This document shows positions 44,124 through 52,948 of a DNA stretch of 64,000 nt, one piece after another. Location of the stretch: the NCBI RefSeq assembly GCF_021049305.1, contig NZ_CP088081.1, forward strand, positions 3,162,001-3,226,000, given 5' to 3'. Under the pieces are notes generated by a model. That model searched no databases. It worked only from the letters and a program-made list of their open reading frames with translations, and was not told the origin of the DNA. Within the stretch, counting starts at the first letter, position 1. The number at the start of each line of letters is the position of its first letter. This stretch comes from Ideonella dechloratans. Lineage in GTDB: Bacteria; Pseudomonadota; Gammaproteobacteria; Burkholderiales; Burkholderiaceae_C. Both the position numbers and the translations under genes were made by a program.

Positions 44124-45002
44124 TCAGCCGCGCTGGCGGCGCCAGACCAGCAGCGCGAAGCCCAGGGCCGAGAGCAGCACCGCCACCGCGGCCCAGCCGC
44201 TGGCCAGCTCCTGCAGGCGCAGCAGGGCGTCCTGGCCCAGCAGGCCGGGCAGAGCCGCCAGATCCGGCTGCGGACTGGCCAGGGACGACAGCACGTCCTG
44301 GCGGTGGCGCAGGGGCAGCAGGGCGTCGCCCACCCGCTCGCTGAAGGTCTGCAGCGCCTGCAGCACCTCGGGATGGCCATAGCCCTTGGCCAGGATGGAG
44401 CCGCCCAGACCCCAGCTCACCCACAGCACCGGCACGCCCCAGCGCTTGAGCCAGGCCGCCGCAGCCATGGTCAGCAGGGCCACCGGCGCGATCCAGAAGC
44501 TCGCCAGCAGCGAGCCCAGCAGCAGGCGCAGGGCGCCGGCGCCGGCCACGGCGGCCACCTCGTGCCAGGGCACGCCGGCCAGGGCGCTCCAGCCGAAGCC
44601 GCGCGCCACCACCATCAGGGCCACCACCAGGCCGCTGGGCACGGCCAGGGCCATCACCAGCAGGGGCAGCAGCACCAGGTGCATCAGCACCGTGGCGCCC
44701 ACGGCAGCGCTGTCGGGCACGGGCAGCGAGCGCCAGAACTCGATGCTGCGGTCCTGCCAGTCGCGCCGGGCCATGCCGCCGGACTGGATGTAGGCCACCA
44801 GCCAGCCCACGCCGGCCATCACCGCGGCATAGACGCCCGCGGTGAGCAGCAAGGTGGCCACGACATGGTCGTCCTCGCCCAGCTGCACCTGACCGAACTG
44901 CAGGGCCAGCAGGCTGATGCCCAGCGGAATCAGGGCAATGAGCCACCAGCGGCTGCCGTGCTGCATCCATTCACGCAGCAGCAGGGTCTGAAAGGTCTGC
45001 AT
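44124..45002 (-). CDS. ABC transporter permease (GntR/YtrA-linked exporter)
   Basis: A 292-residue membrane protein with about six helices: WWLIALIPLGISLLALQFGQ at the N-terminus, LLTAGVYAAVMAGVGWLVAY, VLMHLVLLPLLVMALAVP, and more. It is the permease half of an ABC-2-like exporter. The partner ATPase is 15 bp upstream. A cytoplasmic loop MARRDWQDRSIEFWRSLPVP may contact the ATPase. There is no signal of a particular substrate; related GntR (YtrA)-linked exporters act in cell-envelope stress or antibiotic efflux. Third gene of the operon. Confidence 0.85.
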   Translation of the reverse strand: MQTFQTLLLREWMQHGSRWWLIALIPLGISLLALQFGQVQLGEDDHVVATLLLTAGVYAAVMAGVGWLVAYIQSGGMARRDWQDRSIEFWRSLPVPDSAAVGATVLMHLVLLPLLVMALAVPSGLVVALMVVARGFGWSALAGVPWHEVAAVAGAGALRLLLGSLLASFWIAPVALLTMAAAAWLKRWGVPVLWVSWGLGGSILAKGYGHPEVLQALQTFSERVGDALLPLRHRQDVLSSLASPQPDLAALPGLLGQDALLRLQELASGWAAVAVLLSALGFALLVWRRQRG

Positions 45003-45017
45003 GGTCGGTCCTCCGGT

Positions 45018-45899
45018 TCAGCGCGGGATCGTGGGGTTGAGCTCGGGCGCGCGGGTGAGCGCGACGAACAGGTCCACCAGGCTGGGGCGCATGCGCTGGC
45101 CCAGGGCCTGCACCTCGGGCGGCGGCGCGCCGTCGAACAGCGCGGCCGACTGGCCCTGCTGGCGGTAGCGCAGGATGGGGTGGGCGGCGGCCACCGCGTC
45201 GGCGGCAGCCGGGTCGTGGCTCAGGGCCACGAAGCGCTCGTCCACCTCGGCCAGCGGGATGTTGAGCACCAGCCTGCCCTCGCTGAGCATCAGCACATCC
45301 GACAGCAGCGACTCCACCTCCTCCACCTGGTGGGTGGAGATCAGCACGCTGCGTTCGCCGTCGCACCATTCGTCGATCAGCATCTCGTAGAAGGCCTTGC
45401 GCGAGAGCACGTCCAGGCCCAGCGTGGGCTCGTCCAGCACCATCAGCCGCGCGTCGATGGCCGCCACCAGGGCCAGGTGCAGCTGCACCACCATGCCGCG
45501 CGAGAGCGTCTTGACCTTGTCGTTCAGGCCGACGCTGGTGCGCTTGAGCAGCTGCCGGGCGCGCTCGGCCGAAAAGTTGGGGTGCAGGCCGGCCATCAGC
45601 GTGATGAGCTCCGAGGCGCGGGCCCAGCGCGGCAGGATGGCCACGTCCGGGATGTAGCACAGCGACTGCAGCAGCGCGGTGCGCTGGCGCTGCGGCGACA
45701 GGCCCAGCACGCTGAGCTCGCCCTCGTGGCCGGTCAGGCCCACCAGGGCCCGCATCAGGCTGGTCTTGCCGGCACCGTTGTGGCCCAGCAGGCCGACAAC
45801 GCGGCCGGCGGGGATCTCGAAATCCAGCCCGTCGAGCACGCGCTTGCTGCCGTACTGCAGGCCCAGGCCACGGGCCCGGATCAGGGGTTCGCCACTCAT
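45018..45899 (-). CDS. ABC transporter ATP-binding protein (YtrB/CcmA type)
   Basis: A 293-residue ATPase: VVGLLGHNGAGKTSLMRALV is the Walker A, TLSRGMVVQLHLALVAAIDA the signature region (LSRGM in place of LSGGQ), LMVLDEPTLGLDVLSRKAFY the Walker B with D-loop, and SVLISTHQVEEVESLLSDVL the switch His. The C-terminal domain (about 215-293) is an extension found in bacitracin/YtrB-type exporters. ATG 45899 overlaps the GntR stop (TGATG) with GGGAGG upstream; ATG 45902 is the alternative. It is translationally coupled to the regulator gene. Confidence 0.93.
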   Translation of the reverse strand: MSGEPLIRARGLGLQYGSKRVLDGLDFEIPAGRVVGLLGHNGAGKTSLMRALVGLTGHEGELSVLGLSPQRQRTALLQSLCYIPDVAILPRWARASELITLMAGLHPNFSAERARQLLKRTSVGLNDKVKTLSRGMVVQLHLALVAAIDARLMVLDEPTLGLDVLSRKAFYEMLIDEWCDGERSVLISTHQVEEVESLLSDVLMLSEGRLVLNIPLAEVDERFVALSHDPAAADAVAAAHPILRYRQQGQSAALFDGAPPPEVQALGQRMRPSLVDLFVALTRAPELNPTIPR

Positions 45900-46243
45900 C
45901 ATGCCTCCCAATCGAGTTCTTCCGGACGCAGGCCCAGCCGGCGCAGACGCAGCCGCAGCTGGGGCCATTCCTGTTCGAGAAAGCGCTGCCTCTCCAGCAT
46001 GCGCAGGTGTTCGCGTGCCCCGGTCCGCACGTACAGGCCCAGGCCGCGGCGATTCTCCAGCAGCCCGTCGTCGCTCAGGGCCTGCAGGGCCCTCCCTACG
46101 GTGAGGGGGTTGAGCAGGTAGCTGCTGGCCAGCACGCGCACCGACGGCATGGCCTCGCCCTCGCGCGGCTCGCCGTCGAGCAGGCGGCCGGCCAGCTGGT
46201 CGGCCAGCTGGCGGTAGATCGGTTGACGGTCATCCCAGTGCAT
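45899..46243 (-). CDS. GntR-family regulator, YtrA subfamily
   Basis: A short 114-residue GntR protein. The N-terminus HWDDRQPIYRQLADQLAGRL then GEAMPSVRVLASSYLLNPLT, GRALQALSDDGLLENRRGLG, is the winged helix of this family. Only a short helical tail (LERQRFLEQEWPQLRLRLRR) follows, which is the YtrA type. ATG 46243 has a strong AGGAGGG. It leads the operon GntR, ATPase, permease and probably represses it in the absence of an inducer. The direct repeat at 46260-46283 and the GTGTG/CACAC arms overlapping it are candidate operators. Confidence 0.9.
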   Translation of the reverse strand: MHWDDRQPIYRQLADQLAGRLLDGEPREGEAMPSVRVLASSYLLNPLTVGRALQALSDDGLLENRRGLGLYVRTGAREHLRMLERQRFLEQEWPQLRLRLRRLGLRPEELDWEA

Positions 46244-46259
46244 GGGGGCCCTCCTGAAG

Positions 46260-46290
46260 GCTGGTGACGTGTGCTGGTGACGTAACACAC
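46260..46290. promoter_or_regulatory. Repeat-rich candidate operator upstream of the GntR operon
   Basis: GCTGGTGACGT occurs twice (46260-46270 and 46273-46283, 13-bp period). GTGTG (46269-46273) and CACAC (46286-46290) form short inverted arms across the second copy. The place, 17-47 bp before the GntR start codon on the minus strand, suits autoregulation. Confidence 0.45.
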
Positions 46291-46448
46291 TGTAGGACTT
46301 GGACCCGCCCGCCGCGAGCCCGATGCGACAGACTGCAGGGCGGGCCGATGAACTGCAGCCACGCGCCCTGTCACCCAGGTGCGGGATGGCGGGGCCGGCG
46401 CGGCACTGGCAGCATGCGCCCCGCACACAAGACACCTCTGGAGGAACC

Positions 46449-47018
46449 ATGAGCCTGAACATCCCCCGCCGCGCCCTGCCCGTCCTGCTGATTCCGCTGG
46501 CCCTGGCCGGCTGCGGCAAGGTGCAGGAGGCGGCCAGCGAAAAGGCCGCCGAGAAGATGATCGAAGCCACCATCAACAAGGACGGCAGCAACGCCAAGGT
46601 GGACATCCACGACGGCGGCGTGAAGGTGCAGGGCACCGACGAGAAGGGCCAGTCCTTCAACATGGAGATGGGCAGCGCCAGCATCAGCGAGAAGGACCTG
46701 GGCATCCCCTTCTACCCCGGCGCCACCGTGGCCCCCAACCAGAGCAGCCGCTTCGTCAACGGCGGCAACGAGATGCTGCAGGTGGAGCTGAACAGCCCCG
46801 ATGACGCCAAGAAGGTGAGCGACTGGTACCGGGCCCAGCTCAAGGGCAGCACCGAGGGCAAGATGGTGATGGACCAGACCGATGCCCAGGGCATGTCCAT
46901 GACCATCACCGACAGCAAGACCGAGAGCAGCATGATCATCGGCGTCAAGGCCACCGAGGGGCAACCGGGCAGCACGATCAGCCTGGTCCACAGCCGCAAG
47001 GCCGCCGCCAAGGGCTGA
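46449..47018 (+). CDS. Lipoprotein, function unknown
   Basis: A 189-residue protein with a lipoprotein signal (ALPVLLIPLALAGCGKVQEA; lipobox LAGC, Cys about 22), so it is anchored at a membrane. An Ala/Glu/Lys-rich helical segment follows (ASEKAAEKMIEATINKDGSN). The remainder (about 80-175) includes LGIPFYPGATVAPNQSSRFV and VSDWYRAQLKGSTEGKMVMD, a pattern seen in small envelope proteins of unknown role. ATG 46449 follows GGAGGAACC. It is divergent from the GntR operon, and the CoA-transferase gene lies 56 bp beyond its stop. Confidence 0.82.
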   Translation: MSLNIPRRALPVLLIPLALAGCGKVQEAASEKAAEKMIEATINKDGSNAKVDIHDGGVKVQGTDEKGQSFNMEMGSASISEKDLGIPFYPGATVAPNQSSRFVNGGNEMLQVELNSPDDAKKVSDWYRAQLKGSTEGKMVMDQTDAQGMSMTITDSKTESSMIIGVKATEGQPGSTISLVHSRKAAAKG

Positions 47019-47032
47019 GTCCGCCCTCAACC

Positions 47033-47052
47033 CTTACGTATATCAACGTAAG
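47033..47052. promoter_or_regulatory. Palindromic operator-like site upstream of the CoA-transferase gene
   Basis: CTTACGT-ATATCA-ACGTAAG is a perfect 7-bp inverted repeat with a 6-nt spacer, 22 bp upstream of the ATG at 47075. The TTACG/CGTAA arms resemble known sites of MerR-type LiuR and related regulators of acyl-CoA catabolism in proteobacteria. The regulator is not in the window. Confidence 0.6.
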
Positions 47053-47074
47053 ACATTCCCCGTACCATCGGTGG

Positions 47075-48370
47075 ATGTCATGGACTGAAGACCGGGCCCG
47101 GCGGCGGGCCACCGTGGAGGATGCCCTCGCCCTGGTGCGCGATGGCGACTGGATCGTGGTGCCCATCGGCTGCGGCGAGCCGCCGGCCCTGCTGGAAGGC
47201 CTGTCGGCCCGGCGCCAGCGCTTTCAAGGCGTGCGGGTGGTGCAGATGCTGCCGCTGCGCCGCTTCGACTACTTCGACCCGCAGACGGTCGCCCACGTGC
47301 AGCCGGTCTCGATGTTCCTGGGCGGCCCCTCGCGCCCGGGCGCGCAGGCCGGCTGGCTGCCGCTGATCCACACCCACCTGTCCGAGGCACCGCAGCTCTT
47401 CGCCCGCGGTGAAGTGCCGGCCGACGTGGTGTTCGCCCTGGCCTCGCCGATGGACGCCGAAGGCTGGTTCCACCTCGGGGTCTCAGCCGACTACACGCTG
47501 GCCGCCCTGGAGCGGGCCCGCAGCGTGGTGCTGGAGGTGAACCCCCACGTGCCGCGCACGGCCGGCCCGGCGCGGGTGCATGTCTCCCGGGTGAGCGCCT
47601 GGGTGGAAGACGACCGCCCGCTCTTCACCCTGCCCCCCTCGGAGATCGGGCCGGTGCAGCAGGCCATCGCCCGCCACGTGGCCCCGCTGATCGAGGACGG
47701 CGACACGCTGCAGATCGGCATCGGCGGCATCCCGGACGCGGTGGTGGCCCAGCTGCAGGGCAAGCGCGACCTGGGCGTGCACAGCGAGATGATCGGCGAC
47801 GGCCTGCTGAGCCTGATCGAGAGCGGCGCGGTGACCAACCGGCGCAAGAACTTCATGCCCGGCAAGATGGTGGCCACCTTCGCGCTGGGCTCGGAAAAGC
47901 TCTACCGCTTCCTGGACCGCTGCCCGGATTTCGAGCTGCACCCGGCCGACTTCACCAACGACCCGTGCATCGCCGGCCAGAACGACCGGCTGGTGTCGCT
48001 CAACGCCACGCTGCAGGTGGACCTGCTGGGCCAGTGCGGCTCCGAGAGCCTGGGCGCCCTGCCCTACTCCGGCACCGGCGGCCAGAGCGACTTCGTGCGC
48101 GCGGCCAACCGCTCGCGCGGGGGCAAGGCCATCATGGTGCTGCCCTCCACCGCCAAGGGCGACACCGTCTCGCGCATCGTCCCCACGCTGAACCTGGGCA
48201 CCCATGTGAGCACCGGCAAGAACGACGTGAACTACGTGGTGACCGAGTACGGCGTGGCCCGGCTGCGCGGACGCCCCTCGCACGAACGGGTGGCGGCCCT
48301 GATCGCCATCGCCCACCCGGCCTTCCGCGAGGAACTGCAGGCCCAGGCGCGCGCCCTGCACCTGGTCTGA
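47075..48370 (+). CDS. Acetyl-CoA hydrolase/CoA-transferase family protein
   Basis: A 431-residue class I CoA-transferase of the acetyl-CoA hydrolase/4-hydroxybutyrate CoA-transferase family. The N-terminal half has WIVVPIGCGEPPALLEGLSA. The C-terminal half has DGDTLQIGIGGIPDAVVAQL, GVHSEMIGDGLLSLIESGAV with the catalytic Glu (in HSEMIGDG, about 249), and NYVVTEYGVARLRGRP near the end. It moves CoA between acetyl-CoA and short-chain acids. ATG 47075 is supported by the end of the upstream spacer; the ribosome site is weak. The palindrome at 47033-47052 suggests regulation with acyl-CoA degradation genes. Confidence 0.9.
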   Translation: MSWTEDRARRRATVEDALALVRDGDWIVVPIGCGEPPALLEGLSARRQRFQGVRVVQMLPLRRFDYFDPQTVAHVQPVSMFLGGPSRPGAQAGWLPLIHTHLSEAPQLFARGEVPADVVFALASPMDAEGWFHLGVSADYTLAALERARSVVLEVNPHVPRTAGPARVHVSRVSAWVEDDRPLFTLPPSEIGPVQQAIARHVAPLIEDGDTLQIGIGGIPDAVVAQLQGKRDLGVHSEMIGDGLLSLIESGAVTNRRKNFMPGKMVATFALGSEKLYRFLDRCPDFELHPADFTNDPCIAGQNDRLVSLNATLQVDLLGQCGSESLGALPYSGTGGQSDFVRAANRSRGGKAIMVLPSTAKGDTVSRIVPTLNLGTHVSTGKNDVNYVVTEYGVARLRGRPSHERVAALIAIAHPAFREELQAQARALHLV

Positions 48371-48377
48371 GGCGGCC

Positions 48378-49391
48378 TCAGCCGCCGCCGGACTTGCGCT
48401 TGGCCCGCGGGTGGGCCGCGTCATACACCTTGGCCAGGTGCTGGAAGTCCAGCTGGGTGTAGATCTGGGTGGTGCTGATGCTGGCGTGGCCCAGCAGTTC
48501 CTGCACCGCGCGCAGGTCGCCGCTGGACTGCAGCAGGTGCGAAGCGAAGCTGTGGCGCAGCATGTGCGGGTGCACCGAGGTGGGCAGGCCCGCGGCCAGG
48601 GCCAGCTGGCGCAGCCGGCTGCGCACCTGGCTGTCCGACAAGCGGGTGCCGCGCTGGCTGACGAAGAGTGCCGGCTCGCCCGGGGCGGCCAAACCACCGC
48701 GCTGGGCTTCCCAGTCGGCCAGGGCCTTCAGCGCATGCGAGCCCACCGGCACGCTGCGGCGCTTGCGGCCCTTGCCCAGCACATGGACGGTGGCATCGTC
48801 GGCGTCCACCCAGCCAGCGGCCTCGGGCCCGGGCCGGGCGTCGAGCGAAACCAGCTCGCCCACCCGCAGGCCGCTGCCGTAAAGCAGCTCGACGATGGCG
48901 TGGTCGCGCGCGGCCAGGGCCGGGTCGCTGGCCTCGGGCACCTGGCTGGCCAGGGCCACGGCCTGGTCCACCGGCAGGGCCTTCGGCAGCGGTTTGGGCG
49001 CCTTGGGCGGGCGGATGCCGTCCACCGGGTTGAGCGCCACGCCACCACGCCGGCCCCACCAGCGGTACAGGCCGCGCCAGGCCGAGAGCTGCAGCGCCAG
49101 GCTGCGCGGCGAGAGGCCCGGCCGCTCACCGGCGCCATGCAGCTGGGCCAGCAGTATGCGCACATGGTGGGGCTGCAGCCGCTCCAGCGGCACGGCCAGG
49201 CGCGCCGTGCCGCGCACCAGGCGGCGCAGGGCATCGGTGTAGAGCGCCAGGGTGCGCTCGGCCACGCGCCGCTCGACCTTCAGGTGCTCGAGATAGCGCA
49301 GCACGACCTCCGGCAGCGCCAGCGCCCCATCGGCCCCGTCCGGCTCGTCCGGCCCGTGCGTCGAAGGCGCCACCGAGCCGTGGGCGCTCAT
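48378..49391 (-). CDS. xerC: Tyrosine recombinase XerC
   Basis: A 337-residue site-specific recombinase that with XerD resolves chromosome dimers at dif. The N-terminal SAM-like domain has VVLRYLEHLKVERRVAERTL. The catalytic residues are visible: Arg in LLYGSGLRVGELVSL, Lys in VLGKGRKRRSVPV, His-x-x-Arg in HMLRHSFASHLL, His in LLGHASISTTQIYT, and the nucleophile Tyr at its end. It is the third gene of dapF, DUF484, xerC, a conserved proteobacterial operon, so it is the chromosomal enzyme and not a mobile integrase. The protein has a longer N-terminus than E. coli XerC (298). Confidence 0.95.
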   Translation of the reverse strand: MSAHGSVAPSTHGPDEPDGADGALALPEVVLRYLEHLKVERRVAERTLALYTDALRRLVRGTARLAVPLERLQPHHVRILLAQLHGAGERPGLSPRSLALQLSAWRGLYRWWGRRGGVALNPVDGIRPPKAPKPLPKALPVDQAVALASQVPEASDPALAARDHAIVELLYGSGLRVGELVSLDARPGPEAAGWVDADDATVHVLGKGRKRRSVPVGSHALKALADWEAQRGGLAAPGEPALFVSQRGTRLSDSQVRSRLRQLALAAGLPTSVHPHMLRHSFASHLLQSSGDLRAVQELLGHASISTTQIYTQLDFQHLAKVYDAAHPRAKRKSGGG

Positions 49392-49398
49392 CGCCGGC

Positions 49399-50094
49399 TC
49401 ACTCGGCCAGCAGCAGGCGGCCCATCGCCGCGCTGGCGATGTCGCCCACCTGTTGCAGGAATTCGGTGCCCATGTCGTTCTGGTAGCGCAGTGCGTCGGG
49501 CGAGCCCAGCACCAGCAGGCCGAAGCACTCGCCGGCCGACTTGCCCAGGCGCAGCGGAATCATGGCCAGCGACTGGGCCGGCGTGGCGTCACCCAGCCAT
49601 TGGGCGGCCTCGAACTGGGCGTTGAGGCCGCAGTAGGGCTGGGACAGGCTCGAAGCGAAGGTCTTGACGTCCTCGCTGGCGCCCTGGGCCCAGGGCAGGT
49701 GGGCATAGGCCGGGGCCACACCCCAGACGCGCACGGCCGCCTGCGGGATCAGGAACTCGTGCTTGAGCTCGGCCACCAGCACCTCGCCCAGCATCACCGC
49801 GCTGCGCGCCAGCATCACGGCGCAGGTCCAGCGGTGCATGCGCTCGGCGATCTGCACGTTCTCCTGGCCGGCGCGGATCATCTCCATGATCTTGCGCTCC
49901 AGGCCCTTGATGCGCTCGCGCAGCATCTCCATCTGCCGCTCCTGCAGCGAGACGGCGCGCTGGCCGTGGGGGCTGGTGAGCTGGATGGTGGCCAGCAGCT
50001 CGGCCTGGCGCTCGAAGAAGCCGGGGTTGTTGGCCAGGTAGTTGGCGATGTCCTGTTCGGTGATGCCGTGCACCCCGTTCTCGTTGCTCGTCAC
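49399..50094 (-). CDS. DUF484 family protein (GAF-like)
   Basis: A 231-residue protein: [20 protein letters not shown] and [20 protein letters not shown] are the DUF484 signatures, followed by a coiled helix ([19 protein letters not shown]) and a GAF-like C-terminal domain with [20 protein letters not shown]. The function is not known; the gene is conserved between dapF and xerC in proteobacteria. It starts with GTG 50094 overlapping the dapF stop, which is a typical coupled arrangement. It ends 7 bp before xerC. Confidence 0.93.
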   Translation of the reverse strand: MTSNENGVHGITEQDIANYLANNPGFFERQAELLATIQLTSPHGQRAVSLQERQMEMLRERIKGLERKIMEMIRAGQENVQIAERMHRWTCAVMLARSAVMLGEVLVAELKHEFLIPQAAVRVWGVAPAYAHLPWAQGASEDVKTFASSLSQPYCGLNAQFEAAQWLGDATPAQSLAMIPLRLGKSAGECFGLLVLGSPDALRYQNDMGTEFLQQVGDIASAAMGRLLLAE

Positions 50095-50948
50095 AGCTCG
50101 ATCTCTCCTTCAAAGACGGTCACCGCGGGACCGGTCATCATCACCGAATGGCCCTCGCCGGCCCAGCTGATGGTCAGCACGCCGCCGCGGGTGTGCACAT
50201 CCACCGTGGCATCCAGCCAGCCCAGGCGGATGCCGGCCACCACCGCCGCGCAGGCACCGGTGCCGCAGGCCAGGGTCTCGCCCGCGTCGCGCTCGAACAC
50301 ACGCAAGGCCACCTCGCTGCGCGAGCGCACCTGCAGGAAGCCGGCGTTGACCTTGCGCGGGAAACGCGGGTGGGCCTCGATCTTCGGGCCCCAGTCGGCC
50401 ACCGGGGCGGTGGCCACGTCATCCACCCGCAGCACGGCGTGCGGGTTGCCCATGGACACCAGGGCCACCTCGGCCTGCGCCCCCTCGCCCAGGTCCAGCG
50501 GCCACAGCGGCATGCCGTTCACCTCGCGCGGCACCAGCCCGCTGGCGTCGAACGGTAGATCGGCCGGCGCGAAGCGGGGCTGGTTCATGTCCACCGTCAC
50601 CCGGCCGTCGGGCTGCAGGGTCAGCGTCAGTCGGTTGTTGACCGTCTCCACGCGGATGGTGGTCTGGTCGCTCAGCCCGTGGTCGTGCACATAGCGCACG
50701 AAGCAGCGCGAACCGTTGCCGCACTGCTCCACCTCGTCGCCGGTGGCGCCGTTGAAGATGCGGTAGCGGAAGTCCACGCCAGGCGTCTGCGCGGCCTCGA
50801 CGACCAGGATCTGGTCGGCGCCCACGCCGAATCGGCGGTCGCCCAGGAGCTGCAGCTGTTCCCGGCTGAGCGCCAGCGGCGCGCGGGTGGCGTCCAGCAC
50901 GACGAAGTCGTTGCCGGCGCCGTGCATCTTGGTGAAGTGCAAACGCAT
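50091..50948 (-). CDS. dapF: Diaminopimelate epimerase
   Basis: A 285-residue PLP-independent epimerase that converts LL- to meso-diaminopimelate for lysine and peptidoglycan synthesis. [20 protein letters not shown] is the N-terminal signature. The two catalytic Cys are in [20 protein letters not shown] (about 79) and [20 protein letters not shown] (about 224). Paired motifs with Asn residues (NPHAVL, NAGFLQV) complete the active site. ATG 50948 gives the normal length. It leads the operon dapF, DUF484, xerC, and lies 52 bp downstream of the two acyltransferase genes. Confidence 0.97.
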   Translation of the reverse strand: MRLHFTKMHGAGNDFVVLDATRAPLALSREQLQLLGDRRFGVGADQILVVEAAQTPGVDFRYRIFNGATGDEVEQCGNGSRCFVRYVHDHGLSDQTTIRVETVNNRLTLTLQPDGRVTVDMNQPRFAPADLPFDASGLVPREVNGMPLWPLDLGEGAQAEVALVSMGNPHAVLRVDDVATAPVADWGPKIEAHPRFPRKVNAGFLQVRSRSEVALRVFERDAGETLACGTGACAAVVAGIRLGWLDATVDVHTRGGVLTISWAGEGHSVMMTGPAVTVFEGEIEL

Positions 50949-51000
50949 GGGCGGATTATCCGACGCCCCGAGGGCCTGCCTCACACGGCACCGCGGGGAA

Positions 51001-51891
51001 TCAGTAGATCCTGGCCTCGCCCTCGGGCCGGGTCTTGAAGCGGCGGTGCACCCAGTAGTACTGGGCCGGCTGCTCGCGGATGCGGGCTTCCAACCAGCGG
51101 TTGAAGGCCGCAGCCGCCTGCGGCAGGTCGGGGTTGTCGAAGCCCTCGGGCGCCTCGCAGAAGCGCACCACATAGCCCTGTCCGCGCGGCAGCATGGTCA
51201 CGACGATGGGCTGCACCAGCATGTGCATGGACTGGGCCATGCGCGCCGGCGCCAGCAGCGTGGCGGCCGGCACACCGAAGAAGGGCACGAAGGCCGCGTC
51301 CTTGGTGCCGAAATCCATGTCCGGCAGGTTGACGAAGCCCGCACCCTCCTTCTGGATGGCGCGCAGCACCGGCCGGATGCCGGCCTGGCGATCGAACAAC
51401 CGGGCCTGGCCGAAACGGGCCCGGGCCTTGAGGAGGGCCTCGTCGAAGACGGCGTTGCTCTGCCGCTGGTAGATGGTGATGGCCGGCTTGCTCTGCTTGA
51501 GCATCAGCGCCGGGGCGGTGTAGTCCAGCCCCACGAAATGCGGCAGCAGCCACATCACCGGCCGGCCGGTGCGCTCGGCCAGGTGGATGTCGCCCTCGAT
51601 GCGCACCATGCGCAGCAGGCGTTCCTCCGAGGCGAACCAGAGGTAACTGTGCTCCAGGAAGCCGCGCGCCACGGCACCGAAGTGCTCGCGGGCCAGGCGC
51701 CGCCGGGCGGCCTCGTCCAGCTCCGGAAAGCACAGGGCCAGGTTCTTGAGCACCACCTTGCGGCGCGAGCCGGCCAGGCGCCACAGCAGCGCCCCCACGC
51801 CCTCGCCGATGGCCGCCAGCAGCGGCAGCGGCAGCCAGTGCAGCAGCCACATCAGGAAGACGATGGCCTGCGATCCCCAACGCTTGATCAT
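51001..51891 (-). CDS. Lipid A biosynthesis acyltransferase (LpxL/HtrB family)
   Basis: A 296-residue membrane-bound acyltransferase. The N-terminal hydrophobic stretch is [20 protein letters not shown]. The HX4D motif of the active site is in [40 protein letters not shown] follows, and [20 protein letters not shown] gives the second acceptor block. The C-terminal [18 protein letters not shown] is the family tail. It adds a secondary acyl chain to Kdo2-lipid IVA. It overlaps the paralogue upstream by ATGA (51888-51891). Which of the two adds laurate or myristate cannot be said. Confidence 0.9.
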   Translation of the reverse strand: MIKRWGSQAIVFLMWLLHWLPLPLLAAIGEGVGALLWRLAGSRRKVVLKNLALCFPELDEAARRRLAREHFGAVARGFLEHSYLWFASEERLLRMVRIEGDIHLAERTGRPVMWLLPHFVGLDYTAPALMLKQSKPAITIYQRQSNAVFDEALLKARARFGQARLFDRQAGIRPVLRAIQKEGAGFVNLPDMDFGTKDAAFVPFFGVPAATLLAPARMAQSMHMLVQPIVVTMLPRGQGYVVRFCEAPEGFDNPDLPQAAAAFNRWLEARIREQPAQYYWVHRRFKTRPEGEARIY

Positions 51892-52754
51892 GCTTTGGCT
51901 TCTCCGGCGCTCGCCTCGACGCGCCGTGGTTGTTTGTAGCGGTTGTAGCCCCAGAGGTACTGGTCCGGGCAGTGGCCGATGACCCATTCCATGGCCTGGT
52001 TGACGAGGGCGGCCGACGCCTCCTCGCCGCTGTCGGGCAGGGGCTGGGGCAGCGGCCGGTAATGGATGGCAAAGCCCTGCCCGCCCGGCAGGCGCTCGCA
52101 CCAGGTCAGCACCACGGCGCAGCCGGTCTGCTGGGCCAGGCGGGCCGCCAGCGTCATGGTGTAGGCCGTGCGGCCGAAGTACGGCACCCAGACGCCCTGC
52201 CCGTCCGGCGGCACCTGATCGGGCAGCAGCCCCACCGTTTCGCCCTTGCGCAGGGCCCGCAGCATCTGCCGCACGCCCGAGAGATTGGCCGGCGCGGCCT
52301 GCATGCCCGGCGCCGTGCGGGAGTAGGTCTGCCACTGCGCCAGCATGGCCTGGCGGGCCGGGCGATACAGCACGGTGATGGGCTGGCGCTGGCCGTAACG
52401 CTCGGCGTAGCCGCGGGCGGCGAACTCGAAGGCGCCCAGGTGGGGCGTGAGCAGCAGCAGGCCCTTGCCGGCCTGGATGGCCTGCTCGACCAGTTCCTCG
52501 CCGTCCCACTGGATCAGCGCGCCCAGCGGGCGGTCGGCGGTGCGGAACCACAGCCAGGGCACCTCGGCCGACATGCGACCGGCCTGGGCCACCGCGGCCC
52601 GGGCCTGGGCCGGCGTGAGACCCGCCTGCCGGGCATTGGCCGCCAGCCGGCGCCGGTAGCTGGGCGAGGCCGCCCAGACGATCCAGCCCAGGACCGCCCC
52701 ACAGAACTGCACCAACCCGAGGGGCCAATGCGCCACCCAACGCAGCAATAACAT
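51888..52754 (-). CDS. Lysophospholipid/lipid A acyltransferase family protein
   Basis: A 288-residue paralogue of the next gene. PLGLVQFCGAVLGWIVWAAS is the N-terminal membrane segment. The HX4D-type motif is in KGLLLLTPHLGAFEFAARGY (His-x4-Glu rather than Asp). VGLLPDQVPPDGQGVWVPYF and PDQYLWGYNRYKQPRRVE are the later LpxL-type blocks. The altered acid in HLGAFE occurs in some betaproteobacterial members. It leads the acyltransferase pair and is divergent from metK. The first codon could be ATG 52757 or 52754. Confidence 0.85.
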   Translation of the reverse strand: MLLLRWVAHWPLGLVQFCGAVLGWIVWAASPSYRRRLAANARQAGLTPAQARAAVAQAGRMSAEVPWLWFRTADRPLGALIQWDGEELVEQAIQAGKGLLLLTPHLGAFEFAARGYAERYGQRQPITVLYRPARQAMLAQWQTYSRTAPGMQAAPANLSGVRQMLRALRKGETVGLLPDQVPPDGQGVWVPYFGRTAYTMTLAARLAQQTGCAVVLTWCERLPGGQGFAIHYRPLPQPLPDSGEEASAALVNQAMEWVIGHCPDQYLWGYNRYKQPRRVEASAGEAKA

Positions 52755-52842
52755 CATGCTTCAGCTAAGATTCCGGCATCGCCGAGTTAACAGGACAACT
52801 TGCGGGGCGATTGGCACGGTCTTCCACCGATGCCTGCAGAGC

Positions 52843-52858
52843 CGATTCTCCAGAATCG
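52843..52858. promoter_or_regulatory. Palindrome in the metK/lpxL divergent region
   Basis: CGATTCT-CC-AGAATCG is a perfect 7-bp inverted repeat with a 2-nt centre, 91 bp before the metK start. It may be an operator for a methionine/SAM-cycle regulator. The whole 191-bp spacer holds no riboswitch I can recognise. Confidence 0.45.
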
Positions 52859-52948
52859 TCTGACCAAATGCCGCTAAAGCGTTCGCCGCTCCCAGGGTTG
52901 CCGAGTTGGACGACGCTCCTTTGACACGCAACCGAAAGTAGAACCACA

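Noticed and set aside
48378..49391. Tyrosine recombinase as a sign of a mobile element
   Set aside because: It lies in the conserved dapF-DUF484-xerC operon and has XerC motifs; no att repeats or cargo are seen.
52758..52948. Possible SAH/SAM riboswitch upstream of metK
   Set aside because: On the minus strand GGAGCG is present, but the conserved core and pairing of the SAH element could not be matched in the metK direction.
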